From assembly GCA_015852425.1 (NCBI GenBank), contig JAAAIG010000309.1:7451-39176 (forward strand): a DNA stretch of 31,726 nucleotides. The letters are read 5' to 3'. The DNA comes from Gryganskiella cystojenkinii. Taxonomy: Eukaryota; Mortierellomycota; Mortierellomycetes; Mortierellales; Mortierellaceae. Every line of letters begins with the position of its first letter. Within the stretch, counting starts at the first letter, position 1. This document shows, piece by piece, positions 1 to 9,493 of this stretch. Both the position numbers and the translations under genes were made by a program. The notes below the pieces were generated by a model. It was given only the letters and a program-made list of their open reading frames with translations, searched no databases and was not told where the DNA came from.

Positions 1-710
1 TAACGGCGCGCTGTATATACCTCCTCGATGACTCCGAGCCAGCCGTCGTAGATGATATGATTATTGATGACAAATTGTTGAACGAAATCGACGTGTTTGG
101 CATCGATGCCGAGGAACTGATTCATAGGAGGGCAGACTCTTTCCAGATCCAGCTCCACCTTGACATCGACCACAGTGCCTGAAATAATATCATTCGGTGA
201 ACGTTTGACGACATCGCCATGACTAAAAGATCGATCAACTACGACGAGATCGTCCTCATGGACTGTTTGAGGTGCCGATCCGTCGACCCAGTGAACGACG
301 ACTTGTTGGAGAGCGAGCTATTAAATGAAGAGATAGTAGCCATGGTATAAATAGGCAATTCGTGAAAGGAAGAGTACATTTGGGTTTCAAGAGCAACAAA
401 GAACCAAAGCGCTCGAGTAATAGTTTACAGGTCCAGAGTTGTCCTCGTCGTCAGAGTCGCTCTCACCAGAGTCAAAGTCGTGCCAGGTCTTGATGACTAG
501 ACCGAGTTGAGCTGGGTTGTCGCGGTGTTGGACCGCATCCTCGAGAAAGACCTGAGTGGTAATGGAATGAGCGAACACCAAAAAGAAGGTTAAACGATCT
601 GAATTGTCAAAATGTTTGTTCGTTTCAGGAATGAATTGTGTCTATATCAAGGAGGGCTTTGATGTAAGATCCGATTGATTTACCCTGGCAGTGATAAGGG
701 GCTTGGTCAT
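1..710 (-). CDS. UBE2O-like E2/E3 ubiquitin-conjugating enzyme, N-terminal part (runs off left edge)
   Basis: Three minus-strand exons join in phase 0: 710-684 (9 codons, start ATG at 710), 551-429 (41 codons) and 317 downwards. Introns 683-552 and 428-318 have GT-AG ends. The protein contains LGLVIKTWHD, an acidic SDSDDED stretch, VVVHWVDG, then EDDLVVVDRSFSHGDVV, SGTVVDVKV and IIYDGWLGVIEE. This order matches the N-terminal SH3-like domains of UBE2O/UBC24-type enzymes, large E2s that also act as E3s and, in animals, ubiquitinate orphan ribosomal proteins and other basic substrates. The catalytic UBC domain would lie beyond the left edge, so it cannot be checked here. The last exon may end at position 21, where GAG is followed by GTATAT, a plausible donor. 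The start is chosen because the nine-codon exon 1 splices exactly in phase. The family is recognised from motif order only; enzymatic activity is inferred. Confidence 0.7.
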
Positions 711-1323
711 GGATGAGGAAATGTGAATTATGGGGGTGAGAGCGAAGGAGTGTTGTAAAGAGTTGATGAGCAATGAAAAGAAAGCGAGAAAAAAAAAGGG
801 TTCGCTGCAAAGAGTAGGCGCAGTCAAACGGTGAACAAAAGGGAAATGAAAAGATGTGACTGTTTGCACACGAGCGCGCTCTATCGTTTGGCTGTCGTTC
901 TTTTTTTTGTGCAAGTCCTTTGGCTGTCGTTTTTTTCCTATGTATGCCCGCTCTTCCCAACAACAATAAATAAAAAGCGCTCTTTGTTTACATTGTAAAC
1001 GACAAAGAACACATCAGGACTCCACATCCACAAGAAGGACAGGCAACGAAAAACGGCGGCAAATATTTATTTTATTGCTTTTTAATTGATGGTTTTGTCC
1101 ATTTTGTGTAATCGAGAGAGTACTCACTTTGGTCATAATGGTATCGTGGCAATAGAAACAAAGAGTGAGAGAGAAAGAGAGGAGAGAAAGAAATAACAGA
1201 GTAGTGATAGAGATACAAGTTGCGTGCGATAGGGTGAACAAAATGTGTAAGAGGAGTGTGTGAGAGAGAGATGTTTTTTACACGAGCTTTGTCTTGTTCA
1301 AATTCGACGATGGATAAGCTTAT
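711..1323. other. Intergenic: UBE2O-like promoter and 3' flank of the coiled-coil gene
   Basis: About 610 bp lie between the UBE2O-like start codon and the stop codon of the next minus-strand gene. The interval is A/T-rich with purine-rich plus-strand tracts, so pyrimidine-rich when read toward the genes. An AATAAATAAAAA stretch near 965-976 and an inverted GTTTAC/GTAAAC element at 986-1000 stand out. I see no convincing coding sequence. Confidence 0.6.
986..1000. promoter_or_regulatory. Inverted GTTTAC-ATT-GTAAAC element, forkhead-like
   Basis: A perfect 6-bp inverted repeat with a 3-bp centre is flanked outside by CTTT and, after a 3-bp offset, AAAG. Each arm matches the forkhead core RYAAACA, and the left arm read on the minus strand is GTAAACAA. 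It lies about 276 bp upstream of the UBE2O-like start codon. The sequence is observed; a forkhead function is inferred from the known motif. Confidence 0.35.
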
Positions 1324-4029
1324 TTACGTGGAAACCTCCTGCTCAGGCACAAACGTCCGACTCTGGGTATCTTCCACCTTGGGGACGATAGCCGGTGCAG
1401 GTCCACGGAAACTCATGCGTCGCATCACCTTGGTCCATGTTCCGACAGGCTCGGTCACTGCTGGGGTGGTAGGTGTTGTTGCAGATGGAGGCGCGGTCGA
1501 GGCTGCACTAGTGCCTCCACTGGCCGTGCTCGCCTCCGAGATCGAGATCGAAAGTGTTGGTGATTGGATCGAATCCATGGAATCCGAACCTTGTTGCGCA
1601 TGATGCGCTGGAATAGCTGGCACGGGAACCTCAGGCGAAGGCATTTCGGGCATGGGTGCAAGGACATTCAAACTATGCTTCGACTTCAAGTGCATTGATC
1701 GTCGTCTTTGCGTCGACGACTGAGCATTTGACTCGGAACCGTAACGTCCATGTCCACCGCCCGTCGTCGGAGTCGAAAGTCCCGATGCACTACCGATGGT
1801 CTGCCGCCGTTGATGACGCTCATGTTCCACAGAACTGGATCCAAGTGCGGATTGACGACGTTGAAGTTGTTCCTTTCGAGTAAACGGGACATCAAAGGTC
1901 GTCAAGGGTTCATAATCCGCTAGTTGAGTATGATCATTAGCGACAACTGTGAACTCTGTGGAAGAATAACTCGTCCGTGGCGTAGATGCATCTTCAAGAG
2001 CATGACCTTCTTGGAATGCGGTCAGTTGGGTGGATGAATGACCGCTGGCTGCATCATCATCATTGTTGTCGTAACTGCTTCGGTTTGAGCTTCCGTTCGA
2101 GATTTTCGAGGTCAAGGAATCGTTTGCTGGCACGGATGGTGGGTTCTTGGATTTAGAGGAAAAGGTAAAGACAGACATCAGGGATCCTGAACGTGAGCGG
2201 GTCGAGTCGGGTTTAGCCTTTGCCGTCGTCGTGGTTGTAGCCTTGGTGTCCTTGGTCTTGCTGATGTCCGCGTCGGTGGTCTTGTTGAGAGATCCACTGC
2301 TCTTGTTGTTGTTGACGTGAGAGATGACCGCTGGTGGAGACTCTGGGATAGAAGCTCTTCGTGGACTATAGTCCGCGGCCAAGACAGCCTGGAGGCTTGG
2401 GTGCTCCATGATACGGGTAAGGATCTTGGAGATGTAGAGACTAAAGGCTGTGTTGCTCTCTTTGGCAATTCGGAGTTCATTGCGAAGCGTCTCGACTTCG
2501 TTCTTGTCTGTAATCGGTGAAGCAGTCAAGGGCGATCTATCAAAGGCCCATCCGAGTTCGTCTGCGAGATTGATGGACCCGTTTGTGATTCTGGCGATTG
2601 GCGTGGCGGTAGGATCGTCGTGGTTGTAAGCGGCGTCCTATAATTTTTTTTTGTTTTTTTTTGAAAGAGTAAGAAAGGGGAGGGAGAACGCAAAAATGTG
2701 GGGTATGGGTGTAAGCAAAAAACAAATGCCACTCTTCACCACATCCAAACCACATCAGAAGAGAAGGCAGGAAGAGCGCAAATGCTGTGTGTGTATTTTT
2801 CGCTCCTGTACACAATGCCTTTTGCCCTACTTCCTTCCTTTTTTCTTATTTTTTTTACCTTCATGATACTTGTCTGCATAAACTCTCCGTTCATGGACTT
2901 CTCATGCAAAAGGACTTGGTAGCTCTCATTCTCCTCCATCAAACTCTTGTTCAACTCCTGAGCCTGAGCAAGCTCGGCCTGGAGTTCAGATTCCCGAAGA
3001 CTACTAATCCTTTGACGCTCAATCATGTCCTGGTTAATGTTGAGGATCTGCTTCCGAAGCTCTGTCACAAGTTGTTCCTGTCCTCGGAGTGCTCGTGCAT
3101 GAGCCGCATTGTTCTCGGCGATCTGTTGTTGGATCCGGGCTGGAAGAATGTCCTCTGCAGAATCCTTGTCCACATCTTCTGAAAAAAGAAGAGGTTAAGG
3201 AGAGGTGGGAGAGAAGGTTCGATTCAAACATGAGTTTCTTTGTTCGGTTGGCAAAGGACACATTCATAAACAAAGAAGTAAGGAGACCCTTTTTTTTTTT
3301 TTTTTGTCTTTTTTTCAGGGCAAGTGAACCGTGCATTTGTGGCATACCTTTGGCGGCCTGGACGATCAGAGGTCGAGTCGCAAACTTGAGACTCCTCATC
3401 AACTCAGCCTCTCTCTCGACCCAAAGCGTCCGTTCACGCTCAAAGGCCGCGGTGCTCTGTTCCTGTTGTCGGTCAAAATCCTTCTTGGCCCTTAATAACT
3501 TCTGGGCCTCCTTGCGGGCTTCTGCCAGGTTTTGGTCGAGCTCATAGACCTGGTTCTCCAATCTTGCTTGTGTACTTCTGGCCGAGATCATTTCCTGTTG
3601 TGCTAAAACATTTTTCTGAACAAGGGCAAGGTTTTCGTTTAGCAATTCTGATGGGGTTGTCGGTCTTTTCGTATGGTTGTTGTTGCTGTTGCTGCTATTG
3701 CCGTTTGGCTGCTGCTGCTGTGGGTTGAGTTGCTGATGGTACTGGTGTAAAGACTCGATAGAGTTACTCGTCGAAAAGACTGTGGCGGTTTTGCTGTGAT
3801 AAAAAGTGGTTGGCTCCATCGACGAAGAGTTGGAGTCGCCAAGAGAGAGATCGAGCTTTTCGTGATCCCAGACATAAGAGGGACCGGTGCGCGAAGGCGT
3901 ACCTCCTCGGATTGACGATGCCGTGGGAAGGAGGGGACCGAGGAGGGAGCTTGTCGATTCGGACTCGTGCGCGGTCATCGGATAGTGGGTGGAGGCATAC
4001 CTGCCGTGTTTTGTCGCCCGGACGCTCAT
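1324..4029 (-). CDS. Coiled-coil protein with Ser-rich tail, possibly Uds1-like (771 aa, 3 exons)
   Basis: Exons 4029-3348, 3178-2859 and 2637-1324 join with consistent phases through introns of 169 and 221 bp, giving 771 residues. Residues 1-120 are low complexity with Q/N runs. From about 125 to 340 the sequence is a heptad-like coiled coil (ENLALVQKNVLAQQEM, LENQVYELDQNLAEARKE, then RIQQQIAENNAAHARAL and LRKQI onward). A second short helix with FSLYISKILTRIMEHP follows near residue 390. Residues 415-771 are Ser/Thr/Pro-rich and probably disordered. There is no signal peptide or membrane segment. The coiled coil plus the Y-I-x-K-I-L-x-R-I motif recalls fungal Uds1 (up-regulated during septation) proteins, but I am not sure of that match. 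A structural or scaffold role in septation or the cytoskeleton would be inference. A donor-like site inside exon 1 (4001/4000) and upstream mini-exons suggest the 5' end may vary. Confidence 0.75.
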
Positions 4030-5117
4030 TACCGCCAGGGAGGGATTGATTGCTTGTGGAGTCGGAGAGAGTGAGAAAGGTAGAAGGAGAAGACTGGATC
4101 AAGCTGATCAAGAACAAAGAAAAAGACACAAAGAACGTGGAAGGGTGGAAGGGTGGAAGGTGTAGGTGCAGGTGCAGTAGGAATGGAGAACGAAATATAA
4201 ACGAGGGGTGGGTTGCAAGGTGTTGCAAGGTGTTGGATCCAAGAACTATCGAAATCGCGACAGTGCACGTGTGAAATGGAGAGTGTGTGCCTCTGAGATC
4301 GTTGAGATAGGACAAAGGATTAAAATCGAATAACAAGAGCGAGGGCCGTAAGGTAGAGAACAAGATAGAAAAGAAAGGAAGAGAATAAAAAGCAAGAATG
4401 AAAAGGGTTCAGAGGGTTCAGAAGGATTGATAAATGGAAGAAATGAAAGAGGGAGAAGCAAAGAAGAATCGGAAGATATGGAAAGAAAACAGAGAGATGC
4501 AGGGAGCGGTTTTTGTGCTGGTGCATGACAGGGCATTCCCTGACTCTATAATCTGCCTTGCCCTTCCCTGCCAAGGAAAGGGACCCGCAGGACAGATTGG
4601 ATGTGGATGAAGTGTTTGTTCCCTTTTGGAGTGACTAGGGCTCGATTCGACAGAGGTAGGACTCTTTCCCCTTTCTCAAGACCGACAGCGGCGACGACGA
4701 GCGATGAGCTGTGATTGATTTGTTGAAGGGGGGACGGGGGGTTCGTGGACAGTGGTCTCTCTGCTTCTCTCTCGGACCAGATTGTGGGTCACAAAATCGT
4801 GGATCGCAAAAGACGCGGGTTCGTCCTCTTTCTCTTTTGCTGGCAGATGGCGCGTGTTCAATGTCCCTGGTCCTGTCATTTTACAGTGGCCCCTTGAAAG
4901 ACGCGCGTGTTGTTGTTGAGGTCGAAGGATAGTTTGGTCGCGGTCCTTTGTCGTTTCTTTTTCGCGTGTCATTGGTAAGTCGATGACATGATCTCTGTCA
5001 CCAACCACAGCAACAGCAACAGGAACAGCAACGAACAGCAAAATAGTAGCAACAAACATTTCATATATCATGCATGGATCATGATCTTCGAAAACGAGTC
5101 TGAGGAGAGGAGCATAC

Positions 5118-5698
5118 CTTTTGGGCTATATCGAGAGAACGCATCGTCGAGATCAGCTCCTATTGGCATAGGTCATTGTCATTAGCTTGCTGTTCTCATT
5201 TCATTTCTCTGACTAACATCAACCTCAACCACCTTTCATTCATTTTTTTTCTTTTGCTTTTCGTCAACTGCCCTCAGCGAAATATGTATAGGTGTAAAGA
5301 GCGGTAACCACTGCCACCACCACCAGGGCACACATGAGGGGGAAAATAGAAGTTGTATCGTCCCTCTATTTTTTTTGCGGTGCTTGTTCCGTTCCTTGTG
5401 GTCCCCTTCGCAACTATACCGTCTCGTCACTTTCTATTTTCACAGACACACATACACACAGTCCCTCTCTTTTGATCCGACTGACTCGCTGAAATAGTGA
5501 AGAGAGTGGTTTCTTCTGGGCGAAACCGCATTCAGGTTGTTTTTTTTCCTTTGCTTCATCAGACATTGGTCCTGTTCATTCTTCGTGTGCCATTTTGTAC
5601 CTTTCAAATTTCTTTTTTGCCACAACGTTACTGCGTTTTTTCCTATATCTTACCTCGTCTCGGCCGTCGTCTTCGTCCTCGTGCGACAAAAAGGTCAT
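5118..5698 (-). other. Candidate pair of small coding exons, unassigned
   Basis: On the minus strand, ATG at 5698 opens 15 codons, MTFLSHEDEDDGRDE, ending at 5654 against a GTAAGA donor. After a 488-bp intron-like stretch, an acceptor (CTAATGAC branch-like site, then CCAATAG) at 5161-5160 precedes 14 codons, ELISTMRSLDIAQK, at 5159-5118, which end at a GTATGC donor. The two pieces join in phase 0 and read as a natural acidic N-terminus. No downstream exon fits cleanly: the coiled-coil gene's first exon has an in-frame TGA near 4097, and linking to it would need another exon. This may be an alternative 5' end of that gene, a small unrecognised gene, or chance. The sequence and phases are observed; coding status is inferred. 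Confidence 0.35.
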
Positions 5699-6578
5699 GA
5701 CTTTTCTGGTTCTTGTGGGATATTGGTCTGAATAGGAATAATAGTATGAAAACAAACAAAAAGGTGTTTTTTTTTTGGAGATTGAGACTTGGATGGGATG
5801 ATGTTGATGGAGCAATGGAGGGAAAAAGAGCGAACGAAAAACGGAAAATAAAAAAAGGAAAACTGAGCAAAAAATAACAACCCTCAAGCATCAACAACAA
5901 CAAAAAGTGGGGGACCAAAAAAAAAAGATTGAGCAAAGGACAGCCTGACCTGACCATTGGGCTTTGCTGTGTGTTCTGTGTGGCACATCAAAAAAAGAGA
6001 GTGAGACTGAGCCCCTTTTGAGTTTTCTATTTTGAATGCTTTGCCTAGCTAGACAACATATTTCACAAATGTTGTGCACCCACACTGCTCAGCGGATGAC
6101 CTTTTGCTTTTTATTTTGTTGGACGAAACAAAAGCTCATTGAAACAAACAAGTTCCTGGACCAAACCAAGCCTGTTTGGTTTGTGTTTGCTATTCGTGGC
6201 AATGCTGCCATTGCCATCTGCCTTGCTGGATCGGGACGCCAAGGACTAGGCTGGGGAACAACAACAGTCCGAAAGCCAAAGAGCGAAAGAGAGAAATCAT
6301 TAGTGAAAAAACCAAAATTTGGAAGATTTTTCTTTTTTGTGCCTGAAGAAACTGCGTCCACAAAAAGAGCACATGAGCAAAACATGCAAGACTAGAATTC
6401 GAATTACTTTTTTGCATTCTTCCAAATGTAAAGCACCCTGGTAGTGATCCCATGAATGACGACAGTGGTCCGAGCCGAGTCCCAGTGGGCAAAAGCAACT
6501 AGGCACAAAGTGGCAGAGAGAGAGAGTAGGTTGAGACCGCTGGACGGCCGCTGAGTGGACGACAAAAATAATTCGTTC

Positions 6579-6606
6579 GTATCTTGATACGTATGTATCT
6601 TGATAC
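6579..6606. repeat. Two copies of GTATCTTGATAC, 16 bp apart
   Basis: The 12-mer GTATCTTGATAC occurs at 6579-6590 and again at 6595-6606, about 180 bp upstream of the UAP1 start codon. Each copy is itself an inverted repeat (GTATC, TT, GATAC). The phasing and position suggest a paired protein-binding site, but no known factor is assigned. Confidence 0.5.
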
Positions 6607-6787
6607 CAGTCAGTCCGTTCGTCCCTTTTTTGTTTTCTGTTCAGTTCGTTCGTTTTTGTTTTCTGTTATTTTCTCACAGTCTCCCCTCCTTTATCTTTCA
6701 TCTCTCCTTCATCCCCTCCCCACATCTCAATCACTTTCCCATCTCCTCTCTTCCCCCATCACCTCTATCTAATCACACAATCACATC

Positions 6788-8335
6788 ATGGTCCATTGTG
6801 ACAGACAACAGCGGGTGCAGACCGTCCGTGACCTTTACCGAACTGCAGGACAGGAACACGTCTTCACCTTTTGGGACCAACTGACAGAACAACAACAGGA
6901 CGAGTTTCTTGACCAGCTCGAGTCCCTCGACCCTGCCGCGCTCAACACCATCTACACACAAGCCACCACGGCCTCAAAGAACACCTCAATCTTTGCAGAT
7001 CTCGCCCCACTTGGTCAGGACGAGGTCAAGTCCACACTCACAGCCTCTGCGCAGGAAAAACAGGACTGGACCGATCGTGGACTCGAGGCCATCGCTGAAA
7101 ACAAGGTTGCTGTTGTCCTGCTGGCAGGAGGACAGGGTACCCGTCTGGGATCGCTTTTACCCAAGGGTTGTTATCGCAACATCGGTCTCCCCTCCCACAA
7201 GACCCTTTTCCAGATCCAGGCCGAACGGATTCAAAGACTTCAGGAACTGGCCAGGATAGACCGGGCCAAACGCACGCACCAACCTCTGGAGACCGTCCCA
7301 GAAGTGATCATCCCCTGGTGTATCATGACCTCAGGACCGACCCGGGAACAGACCGAACTCTTTTTGAAGGAACACAACTATTTCGGTTTGGACTTCAAGA
7401 ACATCATCATTTTTGAACAAGGCGTCATTCCTTGTTTTGATACCAACGGCAAGTTCCTGCTCAACCACAAGAACCAGATCGCGACCTCTCCCAACGGCAA
7501 CGGTGGACTCTACTGGGCTCTGCATAGTGAGGGCGTCCTGGACGAGCTGGCGAAACGTGGGGTTCAATATGCCCATTGTTACTCTGTCGACAACATCTTG
7601 ATCCGGATCGGTGACCCTGTCGGCATTGGACATGCATTGAAGGCGAGCGCGGATGTGACCGCCAAAGTCATGCCCAAGACGATGGCGACGGAACCCTTGG
7701 GTGTCATTTGTCGATTGGGCGGCAAGATCAAGGTCGTCGAGTACTCGGAGATGGATCCTGCGTTGTCGGCTTTGGTCGATAATAAGACGGGTGAGTTTGT
7801 GTACCGTGCCGGCAACATTTGCAACCAGATCTGTTCACTTGATTTCCTCCAAAAGATTCCTGAGATCTTGCAGGCCAAGGATCAGGATGTTCTTATTTAC
7901 CATCTCGCGTCCAAGAAGATCCCTCATATTGATCTCAAGACTGGTCAGCGTGTCACTCCCGAGAAGCCCAATGGAGTCAAGTTGGAACTGTTTGTCTTTG
8001 ACGTTTTCCCCCTCGCGGAAAAGTTTGCCTGTCTGGAAGTCGAGCGATCAAGAGAGTTTTCACCCATGAAGAATGCAAGCGGACTGGATTCGCCCAGTAC
8101 CTCCAGAAGGGATCTGGAGCGACTTCATATCCGTTGGATCGAGGAGGCCGGCGGCAAAGTCGTTGGAAAAGATTTAGAACATCTCTCGACCGCAAATGGT
8201 GCCACGGAAGCTCGGATCGGACTCGAGATCGGACCAAAGCTTAGTTACGGAGGTGAAGGGTTGGAATGGGTCAAGGGCAAGACGATCAAGGCCGGTGTTA
8301 TCGAGACTCTGGAGGATGTCCAGTGGTCAAGCTAA
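6788..8335 (+). CDS. UAP1: UDP-N-acetylglucosamine diphosphorylase (515 aa, intronless)
   Basis: This cytosolic enzyme joins UTP and GlcNAc-1-phosphate to make UDP-GlcNAc, the precursor of chitin, N-glycans and GPI anchors. The uridylyl-transferase signature LAGGQGTRLG is at residues 112-121, with the conserved PKG at 125-127. Further hallmarks follow in order: IPWCIMTSGPT, PNGNGGLYWAL, the VDNILIRIGDP segment, GVICRLGGKIKVVEYSE, RAGNICNQ, KPNGVKLELFVFD and EFSPMKNASG. The length fits eukaryotic UAP1/Qri1 enzymes, about 480-520 residues. The start has A at -3 and follows a CT-rich leader. One oddity is that the loop after PKG reads GCYRNIGLPS, one residue longer than the family pattern GCYNIGLPS or GMYDVGLPS as I know it. 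The gene has no introns, unlike most neighbours, and is single-copy in the window. Confidence 0.96.
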   Translation: MVHCDRQQRVQTVRDLYRTAGQEHVFTFWDQLTEQQQDEFLDQLESLDPAALNTIYTQATTASKNTSIFADLAPLGQDEVKSTLTASAQEKQDWTDRGLEAIAENKVAVVLLAGGQGTRLGSLLPKGCYRNIGLPSHKTLFQIQAERIQRLQELARIDRAKRTHQPLETVPEVIIPWCIMTSGPTREQTELFLKEHNYFGLDFKNIIIFEQGVIPCFDTNGKFLLNHKNQIATSPNGNGGLYWALHSEGVLDELAKRGVQYAHCYSVDNILIRIGDPVGIGHALKASADVTAKVMPKTMATEPLGVICRLGGKIKVVEYSEMDPALSALVDNKTGEFVYRAGNICNQICSLDFLQKIPEILQAKDQDVLIYHLASKKIPHIDLKTGQRVTPEKPNGVKLELFVFDVFPLAEKFACLEVERSREFSPMKNASGLDSPSTSRRDLERLHIRWIEEAGGKVVGKDLEHLSTANGATEARIGLEIGPKLSYGGEGLEWVKGKTIKAGVIETLEDVQWSS

Positions 8336-8655
8336 GTGACCTAGATAATTACTTTCCTTTTTCGCCTTGTATTTAGAAACACAACTACTCTTGTCCATAA
8401 ATTGTAATTTGCTACAGACAAAAAAAAACGATAATTCTCTTTAGTGTTTAGTGCTTCTTGCATTGACGGACCTTGCTTGGCATAAACAAGGAGATTCATT
8501 CCCAATTCGTGGATCAAATGACGGGAAATCAGCACAGATCACGCTGCAGCATCCCATCTCCCAGAGTAGACCCTTAATTGACATCATCATTGAAATTGGT
8601 GGCGTGTTGCTGGCTATTAGCGGGCCTAGAATTCTAGTATTTCATCTCCAGAACA
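8336..8655. other. UAP1 3' flank up to tRNA gene
   Basis: This 320-bp stretch begins with the TAA-terminated UAP1 end, has A-rich and T-rich patches (an eight-A run near 8422) that could serve 3' end formation, and runs into the tRNA-Gly gene. I see no other feature. Confidence 0.5.
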
Positions 8656-8726
8656 GCGTGGTTGGTTTAGTGGTATAATTACCGCCTGCCACGCGGTAGA
8701 CCCGGGTTCGATTCCCGGACCACGCA
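8656..8726 (+). tRNA. tRNA-Gly, anticodon GCC
   Basis: The 71-nt sequence folds as a standard cloverleaf. The acceptor stem pairs GCGTGGT with ACCACGC, followed by discriminator A at 8726. The D arm carries GTTTAGTGGTATAAT, matching the Pol III A box. The anticodon stem pairs ACCGC (8681-8685) with GCGGT (8693-8697) around loop CTGCCAC, placing anticodon GCC at 8688-8690. The T arm pairs CCGGG with CCCGG around TTCGATT, the B box. There is no intron and CCA is not encoded. It reads glycine GGC/GGT codons. Confidence 0.97.
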
Positions 8727-9493
8727 TTGACTATGAAGACAGCACGCTTGTCTATAATTCTGTCCGATCCTGTAAACGGACGATTTCGCTCTTCTGAGCG
8801 TAAAGGCGAGCATTCGAGTCATTACTTTTTTGGACTAATCTAATAGCCGACCCAGTCGTGCGTTAGTTAACCGCCGACTACAGGTTCGTTGTGAAGAATA
8901 GGCGAAGACAGCAAGAACAAGTACTGATGGAACGCTCTGTCTCTTTTTTTTTTTTATTGCGTTTTGTCTCTCTCATCGTTGCTTCTCACTTTTTCGATCT
9001 CTTTCTCTTTCTCTGTTGATATAATTTTCGCCTTTGAACCTCGCTTTCACTGTCGAGAGAGAGAGCATCTCCCTCTGTCGGTCTCGCGACTGTAAGCTTC
9101 TGTCTTCATCCATGGCCATCATACCTGCCTTTTCTCTCCAGCTGCCCTCTACCTAATTAACCCATCGCGTGCTGTGTTTGATCCGAGAGGCAGCAATGCA
9201 AGTAAACTACTTTCCTTGCCCATTTCCGATCACACTGTTGCTTGTTCCAGTTGAACTTCGAAACCATCCTTCCGAGTCCCTTTTTATCCCCTATTAGCCT
9301 TCTTCCGGACCTTGCATGTGGCATACTTGCCGCTGTTCCGGTAAAATCACACCTCTCGCTTAGATCCCCATTGAGCCAAGCGCGTCTCTGCGTCTCCCTC
9401 CACGACAACGCATGCACTCGTTCCTTCATAAGGGGCGAATAATTGAAGTACCAGTTTATCATTATATTATAAATTAATAATAAAGTGTCTTAA
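8727..9493. other. Intergenic region with hairpins after tRNA
   Basis: No gene is recognised. Just after the tRNA are two short hairpins: GTCCG/CGGAC at 8762-8781 and CGCTC-TTCT-GAGCG at 8787-8800, then a T6 run at 8826-8831. The rest is T/C-rich (8940-9150) and ends in a very A/T-rich stretch at 9455-9485, consistent with the 3' flank of the LRR pseudogene. Confidence 0.5.
8826..8831 (+). terminator. T6 run, possible Pol III terminator of the tRNA-Gly transcript
   Basis: This is the first run of at least four T residues downstream of the tRNA, 100 nt past its end. Pol III normally stops at T4 or longer, usually within a few tens of bases, so the primary transcript would carry an unusually long trailer containing both hairpins. 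The T run is observed; its function is inferred. Confidence 0.35.

Larger units (their letters stand above)
4030..6787. other. Long divergent intergenic region between coiled-coil gene and UAP1
   Basis: This 2.76-kb interval separates two genes transcribed away from each other. The first 500 bp (4030-4500) are purine-rich on the plus strand, the pyrimidine-rich leader type on the minus strand, fitting the promoter and 5' UTR of the coiled-coil gene. The last 150 bp before UAP1 (6640-6787) are CT-rich on the plus strand and fit its core promoter. Between them are two splice-compatible minus-strand exons (5118-5159, 5654-5698) listed separately, a plus-strand donor-like GTAAGT at 4976 and many A/T homopolymers. 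I see no long reading frame with convincing protein character. Confidence 0.55.

Noticed and set aside
4676..5071. 131-codon minus-strand frame with a signal-like N-terminus
   Set aside because: The hydrophobic start comes from a GCTGTTGCTGTTG-type simple repeat. The rest has mixed composition with no motif, and the frame does not splice to neighbours. It overlaps the candidate intron after the mini-exons.
5643..5957. Hydrophobic 104-codon minus-strand frame
   Set aside because: It is translation of T/C-rich homopolymer DNA giving Phe/Leu/Ser runs, typical of non-coding pyrimidine tracts.
9157..9462. 101-codon minus-strand frame after the tRNA
   Set aside because: No recognisable motif, mixed composition, no splice context; likely chance.
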